Positions 33,138 to 44,600 of a stretch of DNA of 64,000 nt are shown in pieces (the first letter of the stretch is position 1; each line of letters starts with the position of its first letter). The translations under genes were made by a program, and so were the position numbers. The stretch is taken from contig LNGK01000008.1 of NCBI GenBank assembly GCA_001510575.1, positions 4,598,981 through 4,662,980 of the forward strand, read 5' to 3'. Under the pieces are notes generated by a model, which saw only the letters and a program-made list of their open reading frames with translations, ran no database searches and was not told the DNA's origin. This DNA comes from Knoxdaviesia capensis. Taxonomy: Eukaryota > Ascomycota > Sordariomycetes > Microascales > Gondwanamycetaceae.

Positions 33138-34699
33138 ACCACAAAATTCCTTTTCTTTTTTCTTCTAAGACACTGGGCAAACCGGTTTTCCCTTTTCAGT
33201 TGGGTGGGCGAGGGGGTGATGAAATGATACAATTACTGCTTACTACCATGGCTTCCAAATGAAACGGAGATGTTCGTTTTTTTCTTTTCGGGGTTTCTGC
33301 TTTATGTTCCTTTTTTTTCTTTTCGTTTTTCTTTTCCTCTTGTTACCACCATACACCAGTTCCCGCACAGAAGAAAGAAATACATACAATTAACTAGTTC
33401 ATATTCATGTTTCCCCGTGTTTTCCGTTGATGCTTTACTTGCTTAATTCTTAATTAGATGGTGCTGCTGTGTCTTCTAGATTCTGTAGATTCTGTATCGT
33501 CCAATGTTGACCGTGCTTTCCGTCTTTGCTTTTAATTATAGATTGTGTTGTATGTTGAAGGATAATAGAAAAGTGAGAATGCCTTTTTACTGTGTATCTA
33601 ACCATGAACTGAGCCAGTCTTACCGAGCCTGGATATGTTAAATGGGGTGATAGATGAAGCGGATAGGGTTAAAAGCACGAAAAACTTCAGGCCTTAAAAT
33701 GTACAGTATAGAATAGTGTGGCTTCTTAAGCAAGAGAAGAAATATTTTAATTATCTTCTATACTAGCTTCTATTCTATACCCTCAAGTTTTTCTGTTAGT
33801 ACTTTTTTCCCTATCCGCTTCATTTATTACCCCACTATACATGGTGAAGCACATAGATTTCCGGGTCTCTGGACCATCTTAAAATAGATGTATGTACCTC
33901 CATAGAGGTAGTTCAGGCCCGAACGAGTATTTTACGGCCTATAGTCGTAGGAGGATGGTTTGGCTACGTGGATTAAAGCCATTTCTTACTGCGGGTTCTC
34001 CTGAAGTCTACCTGTGTATAACCCTAAGGATATATACTGCACAGCGTCCACTCCCATGGCTGATCACACGGGATGAGTCCCTGAGAAATTCAATGGAACT
34101 GATTGTGGTGGTGATGTCGGACTCTGACAAACCCCCTGGTCAAAGTGGCTTGCTACCATTAATTCCGGCTCTGGTGAGTATGGGTGGGATTTCTTTGATG
34201 GTATCACGTCCCGGCTACTTCTGTCACCGTCTTTTCTCTATGTAGATCAACAGAGGCATCCACCTGACCCATCACTTGTTCATCATTGTGTTCTATTCGC
34301 TATGACACCGTTTTATCCTGGGGGCATGGGGTCCATGTATTAGTAGTTGGCTGTGTATAGTTTCACCGTTCACCCGAGGAGGGCATGGGATGACATGTCT
34401 GTCAAATCGCTATCACTATCCAGATTTAAATGTCCTATTACTGAGGGAGCTGGGATTGAAAGCACTTATTGCAAAGACACATGAAGATGAATTGAAGATT
34501 TCATTCAAGGCTTTATATCCAAACACAGAACCCATCCGAGAAATTGCAAACTAAGATGACTTGTCCGGTGTCCCGGGATATAAACGAGCCTAGCTAAATG
34601 ACTATGCCACGCCATTAAATCGCAAAAGTAAGAAAGCTTCAGCCGATTCACGGCATGAATACAAGAAGCAAGTTTGGTTTAGTTTAGGCACAAGAGACA
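33138..34699. other. Intergenic region 3' of cdc48
   Basis: The first 450 bases are T-rich 3' flank of cdc48. A hairpin-forming element occupies about 33,633-33,843 (listed separately). The remainder, about 33,850-34,700, is moderately AT-rich and shows no supported gene. Confidence 0.5.
33633..33843. repeat. Imperfect inverted repeat of about 210 bp, MITE-like
   Basis: The left arm (about 33646-33716) contains TGGGGT, ATGAAGCGGATAGGG, AAAAG, GAAAAACTT and TATAGAATAG in this order. The right arm (about 33770-33833), read on the other strand, contains the same blocks in the same order. The 15-base core ATGAAGCGGATAGGG is identical in both. About 50 bases of AT-rich sequence separate the arms. 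There is no coding capacity. This fits a small non-autonomous DNA transposon or another hairpin-forming element. No clear target-site duplication could be fixed by eye. Confidence 0.7.
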
Positions 34700-35770
34700 A
34701 GAGGAAAGAGAGTTCGGCAAATCTGAATTTGATATTCCCCCCGGATAGAACAGAAGAGACCGAAAAGAAGAAGAAAAAAAACCAGGACAAGAAAACCAAG
34801 CCACGGGAAAGGAGAGAAGGGCAGAAAGAAAGCGCACACCGGCACAAAACCCAACGCAAGAAAAAGCAGAACAAACGAAACAGGACGAAAAAGAAGAAAG
34901 AAAAAAAGGGCCACCGAAGGCCGGTGCCCTGTGAAAAGGGTAGAAAAAGGCGCAGGACCGCAAAGCGAGAGAGCGCAAAAAAAGGACAAAGAAACAAAAG
35001 CCGGGACACGGGAGCGCAAGCCCAAGGCGAGAGCGGACACCAGAAAAAAAGAGACGAGGAAGACCCTGAAAAAAACGGCCGAGGACCGGAGGGAGCAATC
35101 ATCCCCCGAAGAAAGCTCCCATGTCCAAGCGCCGAAGAAAGACGAAGAACACACTATGTGTGTTAGGTGGACAGCGCAGAAAAGACCCCCCGAGCACGCG
35201 GAAAGCAAGCGGCGGCGGAGGCGGCTCGACCCGGAGGGGAGCAAAGAAGAGGCCCAGAAAAAAAGAGAGGCGGAAATGAACGGTGGGCGGCAACGGCGCA
35301 CGCAGCTCAACCAGAAGGGAGCACCGAACGAAGAAGTGCAGCGACGGCACGCGGAAAACTCAGCCCCAGAGGGGAGCTCAAAAAGAGGGCGGCAACGGCA
35401 AGCAGAGACCAAAGAAGAGGCGGCGGAGGCACACAAAAACAGAGCCGGCACACAGGAGCGAAGAAACGGCGGCGGGAAGCAGAAACTGCGACGGCGCGCG
35501 GAACCCGGGGCAGAGGCGGCGGTGACAGGCAAAGAAACGGAGAGGCCACGCCGGAGCAAAGAACCGGCGGCGGGAAGCGCAGACCCGAGGAAGAGGCGGA
35601 AGAACCGCAGGCGGAGAAGCAGGAACGGCGACAGCACCCGGACCGGAAAAGAAACTGCCGGGGAAGAGGGAGAGGGAAAAACAAAGAGAGAAAGAGAAAA
35701 AAAGGGGGGGGTGGGGAGGCCAACAACTTACCACCCTGATCACACAACAATCCCCACACCACAGCTCCGG
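34700..35770. repeat. Kilobase-long purine-skewed tract with degenerate tandem repeats
   Basis: The plus strand is overwhelmingly A and G for about 1 kb and becomes GC-rich toward the right end. Within it, short blocks recur about 100 bases apart. GGGCGGCAACGGC occurs at 35285-35297 and again at 35387-35399. A CGGCGGCGGGAAGC block occurs at about 35467-35480 and again at 35565-35578. Because purine-only sequence lacks stop codons, both strands are open for 300 codons or more, giving Lys/Arg/Glu-rich chains on the plus strand and Leu/Phe/Ser-rich chains on the minus strand. Neither looks like a real protein. It lies between the convergent ends of cdc48 and the gene ending at 35,778. Confidence 0.6.
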
Positions 35771-35777
35771 AACCCTA

Positions 35778-37286
35778 TCATCTACGATAGAGTTCCCTAT
35801 TCCGCCTCGCCTGCTCTCGGGCGATGCTGGCCGTCGGCCAGCGCCCAGCAGGCATTAGAGGCCGGATTGGAGCTGCCGACCGAGAACCCACCGCCGGCGC
35901 CGAGACCGCAGAAGAAGGCTTCGCCACCTGTCCAGCGACTGCGTTATTTCCAGTAGAACCTGGATGGCCGGCAGCAGCAGACCCAGTGGCCGCCTTTTCA
36001 CAAGGCTTCTGCGGGGCAACCGCGCGAGGGATCCCCGATCGCTTCTTCGTCGGGGGCTTGTCTTCCGGGGTCGGCCCCGCCGGCTCCGACCCCTCCACTC
36101 TCTTGCCCTTGTCCACAGGGCGTCGCTGGGCAACGAGAGGAACATCGTCTTCGTCGTCACTAGAGACGACTACCGTCACGCGCTGCCTCTTCGAGGGCCT
36201 GCCCCGACGCCCAGGAATCCGAACGTCGTCGGAGTCGCTGCTACTGTCCTCGGCATCACCGTCGAGCTTTCGCTTCGACGGAGCGCCTCCGACAGTGGCT
36301 GCTCCTCCAGCGACGACGTCGGCTTGTCCCTGGGTGGGGCAAGGGGGCCGCTTTGAAGAAGAGGCAGTCGTGGCGGCAGCCGCCTTGAAGGCAGTTGCCC
36401 GGGTCGGCCCTGCACGACGGCCACCTCGGACCGCTGTAGCCGGTGCGCTACTCCGCGAAACCGGAGCAGAAGACGCAACGACAGCAGCGGGCTTGTCAGG
36501 AGCCGCAGGAGCCACCTCTGTGACGACACGGTCCGTCGCAGCCGCGCGGACGCCGTTGGGGCCAGACGTTGTCCGACCCCGCTTCGCAGGACGACGTCCA
36601 CGGGCTGTGGCGGAAGGACGATAATCATCGTCCTCACTGTCGTCGTCAACAATGGTGGCCCGGCTTCTCTTGGCCGAGGTGGCAGCCGCTTTGCCGCCCC
36701 TCTTCGCCACCGTGGTCGCTTTCGTCTCCGGCTTCACAGGAAGAGGGAGACGAGAAGCCGAAGGCCCACGGCGCGAAGAAGGAGGGGCGGGAGTGGCAGA
36801 GGAGGGGGGAGGGGGGTTGACCACGTACGGCATGGACACAAGCCGGCCTCGGTAGAGACGAGCTCTAGTAGCCTCATCTCGACGGTCCTTCAGAGCGTCG
36901 GTAGCCTTTCTGCCCACGCGGACCGTACGGTCCAACGTGGACAGAAGCTCTTCACCAAACGCTCCTAGGGCCGCCGAGTTCGGCGCATTGAGCACCGGCT
37001 TGCGCACGCAGTCACGCGTCGCGGAGACGGAAGGATTTGTGCCGGCCGATTCCTGGGCAGCGGCGCGACTGTCCACCGCCTCCCAATCGGCACAACCCCG
37101 GTACGGAACCCGAAGGTTCTTGGGGTTGGGCCGATCCGAAGTGTCCAGCTCACTATCGCTGCTATCGACAACTTCGTATGAGCCGTCCGCGTCCGAATCG
37201 GCGGCATCGGAGAACTGAACCCAGTCTCCGTAAGCACACTGATCCGGCCCGAAGGACCCATTGGGAGACAGCGGAGGTGCTGCCAT
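35778..37286 (-). CDS. Basic nuclear-type protein with AT-hook-like motif, unknown function
   Basis: A single open frame encodes 502 residues if started at the ATG at 37286. That start follows a pyrimidine-rich stretch (37,290-37,420), as expected of a fungal leader. The frame stays open further upstream to 37577, where an ATG directly follows the stop of the previous gene, so a 599-residue form is possible. The N-terminus is acidic (FSDAADSDADGSYEVVDSS). A more ordered segment follows (LGAFGEELLSTLDRTVRVGRK and DALKDRRDEATRARLYRGRL). The remaining 300 residues are Ala/Ser/Pro/Arg/Lys-rich with acidic patches and nuclear-localisation-like clusters. GRRGRPSKRQR at about 358-368 contains an AT-hook core (RGRP). 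I recognise no named family. DNA or chromatin binding is inference from composition. Confidence 0.55.
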   Translation of the reverse strand: MAAPPLSPNGSFGPDQCAYGDWVQFSDAADSDADGSYEVVDSSDSELDTSDRPNPKNLRVPYRGCADWEAVDSRAAAQESAGTNPSVSATRDCVRKPVLNAPNSAALGAFGEELLSTLDRTVRVGRKATDALKDRRDEATRARLYRGRLVSMPYVVNPPPPSSATPAPPSSRRGPSASRLPLPVKPETKATTVAKRGGKAAATSAKRSRATIVDDDSEDDDYRPSATARGRRPAKRGRTTSGPNGVRAAATDRVVTEVAPAAPDKPAAVVASSAPVSRSSAPATAVRGGRRAGPTRATAFKAAAATTASSSKRPPCPTQGQADVVAGGAATVGGAPSKRKLDGDAEDSSSDSDDVRIPGRRGRPSKRQRVTVVVSSDDEDDVPLVAQRRPVDKGKRVEGSEPAGPTPEDKPPTKKRSGIPRAVAPQKPCEKAATGSAAAGHPGSTGNNAVAGQVAKPSSAVSAPAVGSRSAAPIRPLMPAGRWPTASIAREQARRNRELYRR

Positions 37287-37577
37287 CGGCTCAGTTTCGG
37301 CACGAGCAACCGGAAGAGAAGGAGAAGCAAGGGGGTGGGGATGAGGGTGAGGGTGAGGGGGGGTCGTCGGGGCGGGCGGCGAAGAAAAGGGGGGGAAAGA
37401 GAAAAACACCGGCCGGCTGAACGTGAATCGGCCTGGTTCAAGCAAAGGAACCGCGGGCGGCGAGGAGGTCCGGGGCAAAGTCACTGCAAGTGCTGGCGAC
37501 ACATCCAGAGCCCGCACGCCGGGAGTCTCGACAGCCGGGAACGAAACTTCCTGACGCATTGGGGTGGCGATGCCCAT

Positions 37578-38666
37578 CTAAGGCTCGTCCACGGTGACAA
37601 TGTCGTCAAGGATGTCTCTCGTGGCCCGCAGGGAGTCGGCCAAGACCGACGCAGGCAACGAGAGACTTTGACGCGGCATGACGCCATTGGCACCGTGAGT
37701 GCCGTTCGATGAGGCATCCCCCCCGTTGGGAGATGCGCCAGGGGTCTCGTCCCCCGATCCGTCCCCATCGGTGGTGTTCTCTCCAGAGGGATTGACAGCC
37801 CCCGCCACCGACGCCGCACCACCAACGGACACAGCCACACGTCCAGGGCCGGCGCTGCCGGAAGCTTCGTCGGGAAGCTCCTCTCCCTGAAAAGCGGCAG
37901 CAAGGGCGGCCGAGACGGAGCCTGCAAGACCGGTGTCTTGCCGGATGTCGTCGACAACGCGGCGTACGAGAGCCGGAAAGGTTGTCACCTCTCCCGAACG
38001 AAGTAGTTCCAGAGCGTGACTCTGGACGGCGGTGGGCCAATTGGCGGTGTGAGAGTTGAGGGTTTGGAGCAAATGCTCCTGCAATCTATAGTATGGGTGT
38101 AACAGAGAGAGGCATTTTGTTAGTATTTATACCAAACAGTGAAATACACATGCATGAGTGCACACACATTATCACACACCTACATACATATCTCCATTAC
38201 ATATGCACTCGCTTTAGGTAATGAATGTATGTAGGTAGGCATACATCACAGACTTATATATACATACACAGACATCATATGTATATACGATATGTGTGTG
38301 TCTATATATCCTGGTTATATGTGATATATGCACATGGAGGCATGATGTTTATATGTATATGGCATGGAACCAACATAGCACACATCACGCACCTCCATAT
38401 ATACAAAGATACATACACAGATACATACTCAGATACATGCTAAGAGTACCATGTATGTGTACGTATGCAGGGGCTGTATACAATGTATGCATGTAGGCAT
38501 GTGATGTATATATTTGTGGTATGTGTGTATAAGGGTATCGAGCTTACCTGGCCACATGGCCGTCTCTCAACAACAACACGTTGACATTGGAGCGAAGCTC
38601 CGGATCGATCGTGGCCGAGCTGTAGCTGGCCGCTCCCGAGGGCACCTTGGGCGTCTGGCTGGTCAT
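37578..38666 (-). CDS. Small conserved-looking protein of unknown function
   Basis: Exons are 38666-38548 and 38085-37578, joined across a 462-base intron (donor GTAAGC, acceptor ATACTATAG) that splits an arginine codon; the product is 208 residues. The joined reading, DPELRSNVNVLLLRDGHVAR then LQEHLLQTLNSHTANWPTAVQ, is continuous and structured. LELLRSGEVTTFPALVRRVVDDIRQD follows, a confident helical region. The middle is a Gly/Ser/Asp-rich linker, and the C-terminus returns to order with SVLADSLRATRDILDDIVTVDEP. I have an impression of similar proteins in other filamentous ascomycetes but cannot name a family. An in-frame TAG precedes the start, so 38666 is the first usable ATG. The stop TAG (37580-37578) is followed at once, in the same frame, by the ATG of the downstream open frame. 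Confidence 0.7.
38086..38547 (-). repeat. Microsatellite-like sequence filling a long intron
   Basis: This 462-base intron is five times longer than its neighbours. It consists mostly of alternating TACATA / TATGTG-like sequence with several 12-base units (AGATACATACAC type, three copies at 38407-38442). The splice ends remain at consensus. Confidence 0.6.
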
Positions 38667-38673
38667 TTTCGAT

Positions 38674-38755
38674 CTATAGTTGCAGATGAAAGAATGAAAG
38701 TGTCAGAATGAAACAGCTCATAGAATAGAGTAGTGAATCGGCAAAGTGAACTTAC
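38674..38755 (-). other. Probable intron in the 5' leader of the gene at 38666
   Basis: On the minus strand GCGTAAGTTC (GT at 38755-38754) is a strong donor. GCAACTATAG (AG at 38675-38674) is an acceptor only 7 bases before the ATG, with TTCTGACAC as a fitting branch site. The upstream exon has an in-frame stop, so the intron lies in untranslated leader. Confidence 0.5.
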
Positions 38756-39513
38756 GCTTCACTTTTCTTGGAAGGCTAAACACTAGTAACAGGTCTCTTG
38801 CGAGCGAGGGTCGTCGTTGTAGTCAAATGGCTTGAAAAAAAAAACGCGAGAACAATCTTTGTTGTGAGGAGAAAAAAAAAGAAAAGAAGAGGAAGAAAAG
38901 TTGAGGGGTGGCCGGAGGTTCGGTAGATATTTATACCCCCGAGGAATTGGCACAATCAGCAAATCGCCAAACCCCGCGACTGTGGGAAAAAAAAACAGTC
39001 GGCTTATTGTTATTTTGTTTTTCGAATGTATCTCGCAGGTATCTTTTCGCGTTGTGTTGTTGCGCCGTGGTGTACTTGCGGGGGAAGCAGTTGTTGACTT
39101 TGGTGATTTCTGGAAGTTTAGTGAAGCTGTGTTTTTCTCCCAGGAATGCCTATGATTGTCGATTTTTGAGATGAGCTCTCCCCGCCAAAACACGCTATCC
39201 CAGATTAGGAAACCCTGCCACAATCATTGAATTTTCCGTGATTCACCGCCCAGATACTGCTGGGCAGAACCATGAGATAGCCGCCGATTGTTTGGACGGA
39301 CAGATCGTACAGAATATTGGGTGGAAAAAGGCCAAATTCTTAATATTGCGAAACTTGGGTATACTTCAGATCCTGTGAATTTTCCTGCCGGTTTGACATA
39401 TGGAACCGCTGTAGACACAAGGAAGTTCTTATGTAGCCTAAAGCTAAGCGACTTCTCATGGTGCGACCCAGTTCCACACATGCTTGCGCATACTGACTTG
39501 GACATTCAGCAGC

Positions 39514-40008
39514 ACCCTAACTAACCCTGATTAAAATCATGAATAAACTATTTGATGTATTTTGTATCACTTACTCGACATATGCTACTAGTGGTTTTTC
39601 TTCAGACAGAAGCTGTGTTCATGGTTCCTTTTGGTGTGAGATTTGACCTCCTCCTTGATCATGGTGATTTGCATCGATTAGAATGGTGGTTGACTTTGAA
39701 AAACGCAGAAATCCAAAAACCGGGGTGTCCTTGCCAGACCTAGAATTTTCTGGAATTTCTGGAATTTCTGGAAATCATGAATCTTCCACGAAGTCACATT
39801 GCTATTCGGGGAAGGCATCAAACTCGTCGACACTTTCCTTCCTTCCCGTCCTTGAGAGTCACACCCTCCTGCCAAACCTGGCCTTTTTGGCCCTCTTCAG
39901 GATGCTTGACTCAATTGACCAATCAACCACCATGCATGGGACCTGGCAACCCCTGTAACATGCCATCTCACCCAATCTCACGATGACCTCATACGCCTAA
40001 CCCTAACC
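39514..40008. repeat. Telomere-like CCCTAA patches
   Basis: CCCTAACTAACCCT at 39514-39527 and CCTAACCCTAACC at 39996-40008 resemble the patches at 29,083-29,278. Again there are only two or so units each. Confidence 0.5.
39743..39775. repeat. GGAATTTCT direct repeat, heat-shock-element-like
   Basis: A 9-base unit is repeated (39752-39760 and 39761-39769) with partial flanking copies. The array contains three TTCTGGAA palindromes, the head-to-head core of a heat-shock factor site, although the outer spacing is one base short of the perfect element. No heat-responsive gene is adjacent. Confidence 0.4.
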
Positions 40009-41647
40009 ACGACAAGACACTTTTATAATCATTTATCAAAATGTCTGTACACCGACAATCCAAGTATCCAAGTTATCTTTTCTTTTGCACGAAGTTAGAG
40101 TTTGAGAACGTTGGAATCGATTTTGGGATGCCAAGTGATCGTTATGACATTGAGCAATGGTTTCGTGTACCCCCCAAAAAGCCCACTTCGGAGAGAAAGT
40201 GCTGGGTGGACGGGAAGACGTTCGAATGACGCCTCCTTTCCAGCTATGTGAACTAGTGATTGCGGTGATCTTCTCCCAGTCAGAGACTTGTCAAAAAATG
40301 TAGTGAAACCACCACAAACAGTGCTCATGACAAAATAGCAGATCTTTTCGGATCTTTCTAGAGCCACGCAAAACCAACAACACCGACTCATATGACTATC
40401 ATCACGAGATGCACGATAACCACTAACACACCCCTTCTTGCCAAGGTTGCTAGTGAACAAAAGCTGATAAAAACTTATTTCATTTCATTGCAATGACTGA
40501 GAAATGCTTATTAGTCTCTTTAGGGCATCAGATAAAGCTCCATCCCTCTCGACCTTCATAAACTGTAGAAGAAAATCAAAAACATAACAAACCAGACGAG
40601 AAAAAGGCAGTTCTTTTATGGCGAAAAAAAAAAGAAAAAAGAAAAGAAATCATGCAGGTCCATATTTCCATGTATTAGACAGAACGTCTCCTTTCCATTC
40701 CCGGAACGCCGTTTTTTATGCACATATGTGTTCGGTGTGGCTGGTGGTGGGTTATGCTTCCCTCCGGCTTCCTTCCCCGAAGAGTTTACGGAGAATAAGA
40801 GGAGACCTGGCGAGAGCAAGAATCTGAGGAACACTTGCTCCTCATGATCTCCATATGCACGTTCCAGAGGATGTCACACATACCTGTCCAGATATCCTTT
40901 CTATCCAGCCAAATCCTCCAATGCCGACACAAGAGACTATTGCTGACGTGTAAAAGAAAAAAAACCCCGAAATATCCCGTAACTGACTCAAGACTCCAAG
41001 ATATCCGGAAGAACCATGAACCAGATAAATGTCTCCCCCCTTGTTGTGAAGAAAGGACGAAAATAACGCAGCAAGAGCAAACAAAACTGCAAACTGTTAA
41101 GCACAAAATGCACGCCAACGAGCAAATGACGAAATGAACAAAAATGACAGAAAAACAAAAGCAAATGGCGAGTTATTTGCCCGTGACGAAGTTGTTTTTT
41201 GGGTATCAGAAACAGCCAGATTAGTTGATGAGTGGGCTGTGTCAACAATAGCAAAGGCTCGTGAGAAATGGGAGACTCGAAAAACAACGAGACTCTGAAA
41301 CACAATAGACAACAACAAAAAACATTCGCTGGCGATGAAAAGACTTCAGAAGCCGTAAGAAAAAAGAGTAATAGAACAGGAAACGCCGATGCTGAAACAA
41401 ATAATGAAAACAGAAGATAATAATGGCAGAAAGAAGAATAAAGACCAGGAGGCATCATTGCTCATTGCCCGGGAGGATGTGGTTGAGTTGGTGACTGGGC
41501 CGTATCATCGTGGAGAGTCTGTTGACTGGATTCTCCATCGCTGCTTGCTCGATCGTCGCACTGCGGGCTCGGAGGGCTTGAAAATCCAGGACTACTTCTG
41601 ATTAGACTCTTCTCGCCAAACCCTAGAAAATTTCTAACCGACTGAAA

Positions 41648-44600
41648 TCATGGATGATATGGATCAGACCTGTTGTTGCCCAAGGGATATCTTTTTGACT
41701 GGGCTTTCACGAGTGCGCGGGCGTCTCGTGCTTTTGCCGCAGCGTGCTCCGCTTGGATCTGTTGTTCCCACATTGATGCGTATCTACCGCCTTTATCAAT
41801 CAGTTCATCGTGGGTTCCCTTCTCAACAATCTTTCCAGCGTCCAGAACCACAATCTGATCGGCGTGTGTGATAGTTGAGAGACGATGACTGAGAAAAAAA
41901 AAAAAACGAAGTTAGTACACGAACTCAAATTTGTGCTATCTTTGCTTCGCCAATAGGTTGCATCGGTACTCACGCAATGATTAAAAGAGTCCGACCAACT
42001 CCAAGGTTAGAGAGCTCGCCTTGAATATGCTGCTCCGTGTGCGTGTCCAGGGCCGATGTTGCTTCGTCGAGCATGATAATCTTCGGATTTTTTAGAATCG
42101 TCCGAGCAATCGCCACCCGCTGTTTTTCGCCACCACTGAGACGCAATCCTCTTTCGCCGACCTTCGTCTCGTATCCCTCCGGGAACGACATAATACGGTC
42201 GTGGATACTTGCTGCCTTGCAAGCCTCGAAAATATCCTCTTCTGTCGCTGCGGGGTTGGCGTACTTCAGATTATACATCAGTGTCTCGTTGAACAGGATC
42301 GTGTCCTGTGGCACCACACCAATGAATTTTCGAACTGAATCGATGGTCAGGCTCTTCACATCCTGACCATCAATCTCAATGCTGCCGCCAAGACAGTTGT
42401 AATACCGGAACATCAGACGGAAAACAGTCGACTTTCCACCTCCAGACTCGCCAACGAAAGCCGTGGTCGTACCAGGGGGGCATTCGAAATTGAGGTGTTT
42501 TAGTGCGGCCCCACGGTTCGACCCATAGGAGAAGCTGACATCTTTCCATGTAATTCGACCAGTGCATTCAGTGATAGTCTTCGCGTCAGGGGGATCGATC
42601 ATTGTCGGCTGAATTTTGAAGAGCTCAAGCAGACGTTCTCCTGAGATCAAAGCCTGCTGGACCGTGCGATAGAATTGACCGAAAAAGTTGAGCGGAGCTT
42701 GCATTTGCATAAGATAAGACATGAGCGTGACGAAATCACCAACATCTCTGTACTGCATGGCGACCTGCCAAGCACCGACCATCAGAACAACGGAGAGGCC
42801 GAAAGTGAAGATGATAGACTGGGCAACAGTCATCATGTTCATGCCGTAGTACACCTTCGCCTCCGCACGCTGGAAAGTGTCGATCGCGCTGCGGTAACGG
42901 TTGAACTCGAATTCTTCGGCGTTGAAGTACTTGACCGTCTCATAGCTAGTGATCGAGTCGTTCTTCACTGCCTCTTCTTCTCGATCGGCATTCGTCATGT
43001 CGCGGCGCTGGTCGGCGCGGGTCTGGGCCATCTTGATGGTAAGGAATAGGTACCAGAAGGTGTTGATACTGACAATGGCCCCGTACTTGACGTCAAAGAT
43101 GATATTGAAAAAGTAGATGGCAAGAATCAGGTCGATGATCATGGGGATGAGCTGGAAGGTAACCTGCTCAAGGAACGAATTGATGGCGCCGCCCTTGTTG
43201 AGAGCCGAAAGGACTTCACCAGTTCTCTTGCCGAGGTGGAAATCAAGACTGAGGCTGTGTACGTGTTCGAATGCGGCGGTTTCGAGAGACTTGTATGAAT
43301 ACTGGGACACTTTCACCCAGATCATCGAACGAATAGAACCGATCAGGCCGGATTGGCCCTGGAGGAGGAGAAGAATATTCAGCATCCACAACATAGCCCA
43401 GGGCATGTTGCTGGTAGCGATGTAGGCGAGACCTTCAGCCTCGTCCTCCTTACTCGGGTGGGCCAAGCGACTAGTCACCCGACCAATGTGCCACGGGAGA
43501 AGAATGTTGACAGCACGCTGACCTCCGAGCAAAATGAAACAGACAATAACTCTCAACTTGAGCGATACCGATTCCTTGGGCCAAAGGTAGGGCCAAAAAA
43601 TGGTATAGGCTCTAAGATATTCCCACCAGTTTCGCTTGGGCAGTTTTGTCGGCCGATAGAATGCAGCAGAGTCGTCCTGATACACGCCGGGGTTATTTTC
43701 CGACGGCGTTGCCGAAGTTTGGATGGGCTCCTCTGGGTCGGTGGAGGAATCCCGACTGCGACGGGGAATTATGCGGGGGGTTATCAGCTGATCGGTTTCT
43801 GCGAGCAGTGGCGTCGTCTCACCCGGAGAGTCTGGTCCAATTTGATTTTCGGTATCGGCGTGTCCATTGCGATATTCGGTATCAGCATTGTCAATACTGT
43901 ACTCGGCGTTGCGAGGGCGTGAGATACGGAGCCACGAGAAGGTGTAAAGACTGGTCAGCCCAAAGAGAAGAACAATTCGGACGATGGTGATAGCGATATC
44001 CGATCTGACCCAGGCGTCGAAACACCGGAGTGAGCCCTCTAGGGAATATAGTCCTGGCGGGCAAGGCTCAGTGTCCAAAAAGCTGCCAACGAGGAAAAAA
44101 GATTCACCAAATAGCCCAAGGAGCCAGCAGATGAAATGGGCAATTCCTGGGCCAGTTCTCCACTCAAATAGGCTCACAATGAAGTATAGGTAGAGCGAAG
44201 TCGAGGTCAGGATATACACCTATTGCAGAGTTAATTGGATTGCCAACGCGTTAATGCTGGCACCATTGTATGGGTGGCCAACAGGTACTCATCATAACGG
44301 GGCTATCATCAGAAACTTACAATGTTCTCCTCGGCTGCCCACCAAGGAACAACCGGGTTCAGGAGATCTTGATGCGCATCAACCGCATGGGAAACGATGA
44401 CACCAGCGCTGGCACAAAATGAAAGAAACAGTAGAATGGAGAGGTAGATGAAGGTGCTTCGGGCTGCAAATCCGAATTCCGGTAGTCGAATTCGGGGCTC
44501 ACGGCTCGATCTCGCCAGTTTTCCGACAGGGAGAGGTTTTCCGCCGGGTCCCTTAATCTCAGAGCTGAGAGAGACTTCCGACCGGGAGGTGGAAATACTA

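Larger units (their letters stand above)
38667..41647. other. Intergenic region between the small unknown gene and hmt1
   Basis: No supported gene is seen in 3 kb. It holds the promoter of the gene starting at 38666, including a likely leader intron. It also holds two telomere-like patches (39514-39527 and 39996-40008), a TTCTGGAAT-type direct repeat at 39743-39775, and the hmt1 3' flank. Confidence 0.5.

Noticed and set aside
34684..35956. Frames of 341 codons (plus) and 317 codons (minus) in the purine-skewed tract
   Set aside because: Both strands are open because of base composition; neither product has ordered or familiar segments.
35824..36624. 266-codon plus-strand frame antisense to the AT-hook-like gene
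   Set aside because: The minus-strand frame is longer, continuous and has coherent acidic and basic domains; the plus frame is its shadow.
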